Assembly (NCBI GenBank): GCA_013824055.1
Contig: PNNE01000066.1
Span: 1-10,034, forward strand
Length of the DNA stretch: 10,034 bases
Direction: 5' to 3'
DNA from: Rhodobacter sp.
GTDB taxonomy: Bacteria; Pseudomonadota; Alphaproteobacteria; Rhodobacterales; Rhodobacteraceae
The position numbers and the translations under genes were made by a program. Positions 6,278-10,034 of this stretch are shown in pieces; position 1 is the stretch's first letter, and each line of letters begins with the position of its first letter. The notes under the pieces are model-generated. The model saw nothing but the letters and a program-made list of their open reading frames with translations. It had not been told where the DNA came from and did not search any database.

Positions 6278-6921
6278 AGGCCCGGCTTGCCGACGAGCGG
6301 CTGGAGGTGCTGGGCGGGTTCGCCGTCGCCGAGGGTGAGGCGGGTTTTCCGGCGGGCACGCGGACCCTGCTGCTGCTGGGGCCGCAAGAGCCGGGCTTCT
6401 GGGCGCATCTGACGGCGCAGCCGGAGTGGGCCGAATTCGAGAAGGATGGAAACCCGGACCCGGTGGACCGCTGGTCGCGCCGGGTGATCGGGCGGATCGC
6501 CTGCGACCTGGGGGCCAAGGCGCTGTTTCCGTTTGGCGGGCCGCCGTATCAGCCGTTCTACAGGTGGGCGCTGCGGACGGGCCGGGTCTGGGACAGCCCG
6601 GTGCGGCTGCTGGTCCATGCGGGGCAGGGGCTGATGGTCAGCTTTCGCGGGGCGCTGGCGCTGAAGGAGGTGGTCGAAGTGCCGCCCCCTGTCGCCCGGC
6701 CCTGCGACACCTGTCCGGCCCCCTGCCTGACCGCCTGCCCGGTGGGCGCGCTGACCGGGGCGGGCTATGACCTGGCCGCCTGCCATGCTTTCCTGGACCA
6801 GCCGGAAGGGGCAGAGTGCCTGTCCAACGGCTGCCTTGTGCGCCGCGCTTGCCCGGTGTCGCAAAGCTATGCAAGACTGCCCGAACAGTCGGCCTATCAC
6901 ATGAGGCAGTTCCACAGATGA
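6247..6921 (+). CDS. Ferredoxin-like protein with two cysteine clusters
   Basis: A soluble protein of 224 residues, predicted to bind Fe-S clusters and transfer electrons. Its partner is unknown. The N-terminal 150 residues lack cysteine clusters and carry conserved-looking blocks: TLLLLGPQEPGFW (40-52), PDPVDRWSRRVIG (70-82) and FPFGGPPYQPFYRW (94-107). The C-terminal part has a first cluster CxxCxxxCxxxCP (C153, C156, C160, C164) followed by VGAL. A second, unusual set is C179, C191, C196 and C202, also followed by Pro. The layout recalls the ferredoxin part of QueG-type reductases, but the cobalamin/catalytic part of QueG is not recognised, so I do not call it queG. I chose the ATG at 6247 because homologous sequence seems to begin near residue 10. 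The in-frame ATG at 6217 (234 residues) is the alternative. Its stop overlaps the next start (ATGA), so it is translationally coupled to the SixA-type gene. Confidence 0.85.
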   Translation: MGAGLALPALEARLADERLEVLGGFAVAEGEAGFPAGTRTLLLLGPQEPGFWAHLTAQPEWAEFEKDGNPDPVDRWSRRVIGRIACDLGAKALFPFGGPPYQPFYRWALRTGRVWDSPVRLLVHAGQGLMVSFRGALALKEVVEVPPPVARPCDTCPAPCLTACPVGALTGAGYDLAACHAFLDQPEGAECLSNGCLVRRACPVSQSYARLPEQSAYHMRQFHR

Positions 6922-7421
6922 AGCGGTTGATCCTGACGCGGCATGCAAAATCCTCCTGGGACGATCCGCTGACCCCCGACCATGACCGCCCCCTGAACGA
7001 CCGGGGCAAGGCCGCGGCGGCGGACCTGGGGCAGTGGCTGGCCAGCCGCGACTACGTGCCGGGCGAGGTGCTGTGCTCGGATGCCGAGCGGACCCGAAAG
7101 ACCTTTTCGGGGATCGCGCCGGCGCTGCCGGGGGCTCCGGTGCTGGAACTGAAGCCGGCGCTGTATCATGCCGGGCCGGATGTGATGATGGCGGTGCTGC
7201 GCCATGCCAGGGCGGACGTGGTGATGATGATCGGCCACAACCCCGGCATCGCGGAATTCGCGGCGCGGCTGGTGGCGCATCCGCCGACGAACCCGGAGTT
7301 CTCGCGATATCCGACCGGGGCGACCCTGGTTGCGGATTTCGATGTCGACGACTGGGCGGACGCCACCTTCGGGTCGGGGGTGACGGTCGATTTCATCGTC
7401 CCGCGCGAGATCGTGGCCTGA
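6918..7421 (+). CDS. SixA-type histidine phosphatase
   Basis: A 167-residue protein of the histidine phosphatase (phosphoglycerate mutase-like) superfamily, SixA/COG2062 branch. Some members remove phosphate from phosphohistidine in phosphorelay or PTS proteins. The catalytic RHG-type motif reads RHAKSSW, with R8 and the nucleophile H9. A second arginine region is SDAERTRKT (54-62), and the second catalytic histidine H107 is in IGHNPG. The length is normal for the short SixA forms. The ATG overlaps the TGA of the ferredoxin-like gene by 4 nt, so the two form an operon. The in-frame ATG at 6816 lies within the upstream gene and is unlikely. The true substrate is unknown. The 14-mer repeat begins 5 nt after its stop codon. 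Confidence 0.92.
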   Translation: MKRLILTRHAKSSWDDPLTPDHDRPLNDRGKAAAADLGQWLASRDYVPGEVLCSDAERTRKTFSGIAPALPGAPVLELKPALYHAGPDVMMAVLRHARADVVMMIGHNPGIAEFAARLVAHPPTNPEFSRYPTGATLVADFDVDDWADATFGSGVTVDFIVPREIVA

Positions 7422-7425
7422 CACC

Positions 7426-7439
7426 TGTCCAGACAGGAC
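7426..7439. repeat. Copy 1 of a 14-mer flanking the SDR/photolyase pair
   Basis: TGTCCAGACAGGAC begins 5 nt after the sixA stop codon. A copy differing at one base lies at 9905-9918, just after the photolyase stop. Both can fold as GTCC-N5-GGAC. This copy is also part of the better 6-bp inverted repeat CCTGTC-CA-GACAGG. Confidence 0.6.
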
Positions 7440-7540
7440 GCGCTGTCGTGCTTGAGCACCATCAATGGGTTGCGTGCGCTATGGGGCGGCGCTGACCATC
7501 TTGCCGAACGGGGAGCCGCCTTGGTGGCCATCCGTTGCGA

Positions 7541-7571
7541 CGGGGAAACGCGCCACTGGCGCCTTTCCTCG
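7541..7571. repeat. 31-nt imperfect palindrome (strong hairpin)
   Basis: The arms are 7541-7555 and 7557-7571 around a single central C (7556). Inside, GCGCCA (7550-7555) pairs with TGGCGC (7557-7562). Outside a C/C mismatch (7549/7563), GGAAA (7544-7548) pairs with TTTCC (7564-7568). One G-T wobble and two further pairs complete the arms. No T-run follows, so it does not look like an intrinsic terminator. Confidence 0.6.
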
Positions 7572-7651
7572 GCCGCCTTGTCCCCCGCCTGGGCGGCGCA
7601 TCCGCGGAACGTCGTCCATCGCGGGTCAGCCGGGGATGTCGGCGCCTCTGG

Positions 7652-7666
7652 CGGCAAGATTTGCCG
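7652..7666. repeat. Inverted repeat CGGCAA-GAT-TTGCCG
   Basis: A perfect 6-bp inverted repeat with a 3-nt centre, 63 bp upstream of the second SDR start. It could be an operator for the SDR/photolyase operon or a small hairpin. No known regulator site is recognised. Confidence 0.4.
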
Positions 7667-7728
7667 AAGGGAAAGGATGGGCGGGCCGCCAGGGGGCGCT
7701 ATCTGCTCCGGTCTGACCTGGAGGCGAA

Positions 7729-8388
7729 ATGCGGGCATTGGTGATAGGCGCGTCGGGCGGGATCGGCTCGGCGCTGGTGCAGACCCTGCGGCAGCGGGGC
7801 GAAGTGGTGGAGGTGTCGCGGTCGGGCGACGGGCTGGACGTCACCGACGAAACCCTTGTCGCGGCGGCGCTGGGCAAGCTGGAGCCGGAGTTCGACCTGG
7901 TGGTCGTGGCGACGGGGGCGCTGGTGCTGGGCGGGGTCGGACCGGAGAAGACCTTGCGGGCGGTGACGGCAGCGGGGCTGGCGGCGCAGTTCGCGGTCAA
8001 TGCCATCGGCCCGGCGCTGGTGATGAAGCACGCACTTCGGTTGCTGCCGCGGGATCGGGTCAGCCGTCTGGCGGTGCTGTCGGCGCGGGTGGGGTCGATC
8101 GGGGACAACCAGTTGGGCGGCTGGTATGGCTACCGGGCGGCGAAGGCGGCACTGAACCAGCTGCTGCGGACCGCGGCCATCGAGGCGGCTCGGACCCATC
8201 CGCAGTCGGTGCTGGTCGCCCTGCATCCGGGGACGGTGGAGACGGGGCTGGCCCCTGCGCAGCGGGCGGGGCATCCGGCAGTCAGCCCGAAGGTGGCGGC
8301 GGGGCACCTGTTGCGGGTGCTGGAGGCTCTGGGGCCGGAGGCCTCGGGCCGGTTCTACGACTGGAAGGGCGAGGTCGTGCCGTGGTGA
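7729..8388 (+). CDS. CsgA/C-factor-like SDR oxidoreductase
   Basis: A 219-residue short-chain dehydrogenase/reductase, shorter than classical members and of the C-factor (CsgA-like) type. The nucleotide-binding motif GASGGIG is at 7-13, the alanine-threonine-glycine turn (VVATGAL) at 59-65, and N91 in FAVNAIGP. The segment LSARVGSIGDNQLGGWYGYRAAK covers 117-139, where Y135 and K139 form the catalytic YxxxK and S118 or S123 is the active serine. HPGTVETGL (about 195% of the way is not implied; it sits near the C-terminal third) is the usual block after the active site. The ATG at 7729 has TGGAGG (7719-7724) 4 nt upstream. The TGA overlaps the GTG start of the photolyase gene, so the two genes are coupled and may respond to the same light or oxidative stress signal (inference). 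The substrate is unknown. Confidence 0.92.
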   Translation: MRALVIGASGGIGSALVQTLRQRGEVVEVSRSGDGLDVTDETLVAAALGKLEPEFDLVVVATGALVLGGVGPEKTLRAVTAAGLAAQFAVNAIGPALVMKHALRLLPRDRVSRLAVLSARVGSIGDNQLGGWYGYRAAKAALNQLLRTAAIEAARTHPQSVLVALHPGTVETGLAPAQRAGHPAVSPKVAAGHLLRVLEALGPEASGRFYDWKGEVVPW

Positions 8389-9903
8389 GGCTGGTTCTGG
8401 TCCTGGGGGACCAGTTGACGCTGGACGTGGCGGCGCTGAAGGCGGCGGACAAGGCGCGGGACGTGGTGGTCATGGCGGAGGTGATGGGGGAGGGGACGAG
8501 CGCGCCCCACCATCCGCAGAAGATCGCGCTGATCCTGGCGGCGATGCGGAAGTTCGGGGCGGGGTTGGAGGCCGAGGGCTGGCGGGTCGCCTATTCGCGG
8601 CTGGACGATCCCGAAAATGCGCAGACGATCTCGGGCGAGCTCTTGCGGCGGGCGGCGGAGTTCGGCGCCGCGCAGGTGCTGGCGACGAAGCCGGGGGAAT
8701 GGCGGGTGCTGCGGGACCTGGAGCAGTTGCCCGTCCCGGTGCGGGTGCTGCAGGACGACCGGTTCATCTGTTCGGAGGCCGAGTTTGCCGCCTGGGCCGC
8801 GGGCCGCAAGCAACTGCGGATGGAGTGGTTCTACCGCGAGATGCGGCGGAAGACCGGGCTGCTGATGGAGGGGGACCAGCCTGCGGGCGGGCAATGGAAT
8901 TTCGACCACGACAACCGGAAGGCGGCGAAGGCTGATCTGCTGCGGCCTCGCCCCCGGGACTTTGCGCCGGATGCCGTGGTCGAGGACGTGCTGGACCTGG
9001 TCGAGGCCCGGTTCTCGCATTTCGGGCGGCTGCGGCCGTTTCGCTGGGCGACGGACCGGGCGGGGGCCCTGGCGGCGCTGGCGGAGTTCGTCGCGGAACG
9101 GTTGCCCCGGTTCGGCGAGGAGCAGGACGCGATGCTGGAAGGGGAGGCGTTCCTCAGCCATGCGGTGATCTCACCCTATCTGAACATCGGGCTGCTGCGG
9201 CCGATGGAGGTGTGTCTGGCCGTCGAGGCAGCGTGGCAGGCGGGGCGCGTGCCGATCGCGGCGGCGGAGGGGTTCATCCGGCAGGTGATCGGCTGGCGCG
9301 AATATGTCCGCGGGATCTGGGCGCTGACGGGACCAGAGTATCTGGAGCGGAACGCCCTGGGACATTCCCGTGCGCTGCCGGGGGTCTTGGGGGGCAGAGA
9401 CGGGGATGGCCTGCATGAAGGCCGCCGTGGGGCAGACGCGGGACACCGGCTATGCCCACCATATCCAGCGGCTGATGGTGACGGGGAATTTCGCGTTGCT
9501 GGCGGGGGTGAACCCGGCCGAGGTGCACGCGTGGTATCTGTCGGTCTATGTCGATGCGTTCGAATGGGTGGAGGCGCCGAACACGCTGGGGATGAGCCAG
9601 TTTGCCGATGGGGGGCTGCTGGGGTCGAAGCCCTATGTGTCCAGCGGGGCCTACATCGACCGGATGTCGGACCACTGCGGGGGGTGCCGATACCGGGTGA
9701 AGGAGAAGGCCGGCGAGCGGGCCTGTCCGTTCAATCTGCTCTACTGGCACTTTCTGGACCGGCATCGGGAAAAGCTGAAGGCAAACCCCCGGATGGGGCA
9801 GATGTACCGGGTCTGGGACGGGATGGCCGCCGAGCACAGGCAGGCCGTGCTGGCCGGGGCGGAAGCCATGCTGGGGCGGCTGGATCGCGGGGAGGTCGTC
9901 TGA
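8385..9903 (+). pseudogene. cryB: CryB/PhrB-type cryptochrome/photolyase, frameshifted
   Basis: A protein of the deoxyribodipyrimidine photolyase-related group (iron-sulfur bacterial cryptochromes and (6-4) photolyases). These bind FAD, a lumazine antenna and a [4Fe-4S] cluster, and repair UV lesions or act in light signalling. The frame starts at GTG 8385, overlapping the SDR stop as GTGA, and runs 334 codons to 9386. Family sequence then continues in the +1 frame from 9388 to the TGA at 9901-9903. Restoring one Tyr codon at 9387 gives 506 residues, a normal length. Motifs: VLGDQL near the start, MEWFYREMRRKTG (146-158), GGQWNFDHDNR (168-178), FIRQVIGWREYVRG (297-310) and WVEAPNTLGMSQFADGG (395-411). 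In corrected numbering the cluster cysteines are C344, C432, C435 and C448. Their spacing of 88, 3 and 13 is the spacing I recall for Agrobacterium PhrB. All four fall after the break, so the unshifted product would lack the cluster and much of the FAD domain. A sequencing error is the main alternative to a true mutation. Confidence 0.92.
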
Positions 9904-9904
9904 G

Positions 9905-9918
9905 TGTCCAGGCAGGAC
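9905..9918. repeat. Copy 2 of the 14-mer flanking the SDR/photolyase pair
   Basis: TGTCCAGGCAGGAC begins 1 nt after the photolyase stop codon and matches 13 of 14 bases of the copy at 7426-7439, in the same orientation. Here it folds as TGTCC-AGGCA-GGACA, a 5-bp stem. Confidence 0.6.
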
Positions 9919-9994
9919 AAGTGCCGGGCGGCTGTTGATTTCAAAGGTTGATATGGGTTCCCGAGGCCTCGCGGGTTGCCGGTTGCCGAATTGA

Positions 9995-10007
9995 GCGCGT
10001 TCCGCGC
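9995..10007 (+). terminator. Possible weak terminator hairpin after the photolyase gene
   Basis: GCGCG (9995-9999), loop TTC, CGCGC (10003-10007), then GTCCCTCTTGTCTC, which is pyrimidine-rich but has no real T-run. It is in the expected place for the end of the SDR/photolyase transcript. The evidence is structural only. Confidence 0.25.
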
Positions 10008-10034
10008 GTCCCTCTTGTCTCGCCGCCTTGCGTG

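Larger units (their letters stand above)
7422..7728. other. Palindrome-rich gene-free gap
   Basis: The 307 bp between sixA and the second SDR have no ORF with convincing protein character. The frames through it in both directions give Pro/Arg/Gly-rich strings typical of non-coding GC-rich DNA. Short palindromes are unusually dense: CCTGTC-CA-GACAGG (7424-7437), GTGCT-TG-AGCAC (7448-7459), a long imperfect hairpin (7541-7571), CCGCC-TG-GGCGG (7585-7596) and CGGCAA-GAT-TTGCCG (7652-7666). The promoter for the SDR/photolyase pair must lie here unless sixA transcription reads through, but I could not pick one out. An interspersed intergenic repeat or a decayed gene are both possible. Confidence 0.5.
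9904..10034. other. Gene-free tail after the photolyase gene
   Basis: No gene was seen in these 131 bases. They hold the second 14-mer (9905-9918), a perfect palindrome CGAGGCCTCG (9962-9971), a tandem GGTTGCC pair (9974-9987) and a short hairpin GCGCG-TTC-CGCGC (9995-10007). The last is followed by a pyrimidine-rich stretch and could be a weak terminator. Confidence 0.4.

Noticed and set aside
4909..6518. Minus-strand ORFs across argB and the ferredoxin-like gene
   Set aside because: His/Arg/Pro-rich shadows of argB and the ferredoxin-like gene, with no recognisable motifs.
9387..9394. Programmed ribosomal frameshift in the photolyase gene
   Set aside because: The shift needed is +1 or -2 at a G run without a classical slippery heptamer or pseudoknot that I can see, and the family does not use recoding. 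Mutation or sequencing error is simpler.
7452..9938. Single 828-codon plus-strand ORF as one large protein
   Set aside because: Its first 310 codons are non-coding gap and an out-of-frame read of the second SDR. Only 8385-9386 is real protein, and its tail after 9387 is the wrong frame of the photolyase gene.
1..10034. CRISPR array, tRNA or rRNA gene, IS element, phage gene or toxin-antitoxin pair
   Set aside because: No spaced repeats, tRNA-like folds, transposase motifs or typical small paired ORFs were found on either strand.

Overview
The window looks like chromosomal DNA of a high-GC alphaproteobacterium, most likely Rhodobacterales (Rhodobacteraceae/Paracoccaceae). This rests on the GC-rich third codon positions, the alphaproteobacterial forms of YidC and ArgB, and a cryptochrome/photolyase of the iron-sulfur CryB/PhrB group, which is common in that order. 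No plasmid, phage, IS element, tRNA, rRNA or CRISPR signal was found.

Left half (1-4884), all on the minus strand and read from right to left: a short-chain dehydrogenase/reductase (SDR), ttcA (tRNA 2-thiocytidine synthesis), a membrane-anchored EAL-domain c-di-GMP phosphodiesterase with a decayed GGDEF domain, and yidC (membrane insertase), which runs off the left edge without its C-terminus. The gaps between these genes (79-178 bp) hold candidate promoters for ttcA and yidC, a 14-bp perfect palindrome just before yidC, and a 3 x 15-bp tandem repeat that triplicates the in-frame end and stop codon of the SDR.

Right half (5002-9903), all on the plus strand and divergent from the SDR: argB (N-acetylglutamate kinase, long arginine-sensitive form); a short remnant resembling the N-terminus of a sterol desaturase; a two-cluster ferredoxin-like protein overlapping a SixA-type histidine phosphatase by 4 nt; a palindrome-rich gene-free gap of about 307 bp; and a second, CsgA-like SDR overlapping a CryB/PhrB-type photolyase gene by 4 nt.

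The photolyase gene carries a frameshift at about 9387. Conservation suggests loss of 2 nt from the Tyr codon of a Tyr-Trp pair. All four cysteines of the [4Fe-4S] cluster lie downstream of the break, with spacing that matches the family. A near-identical 14-mer lies just after the stop codon before the SDR/photolyase pair and just after the stop codon that ends it.

The window is mostly ordinary core genome. I see no convincing new multi-gene system. The points worth a second look are the photolyase frameshift, the flanking 14-mers, the triplicated stop cassette, the palindrome-rich gap and the desaturase remnant.
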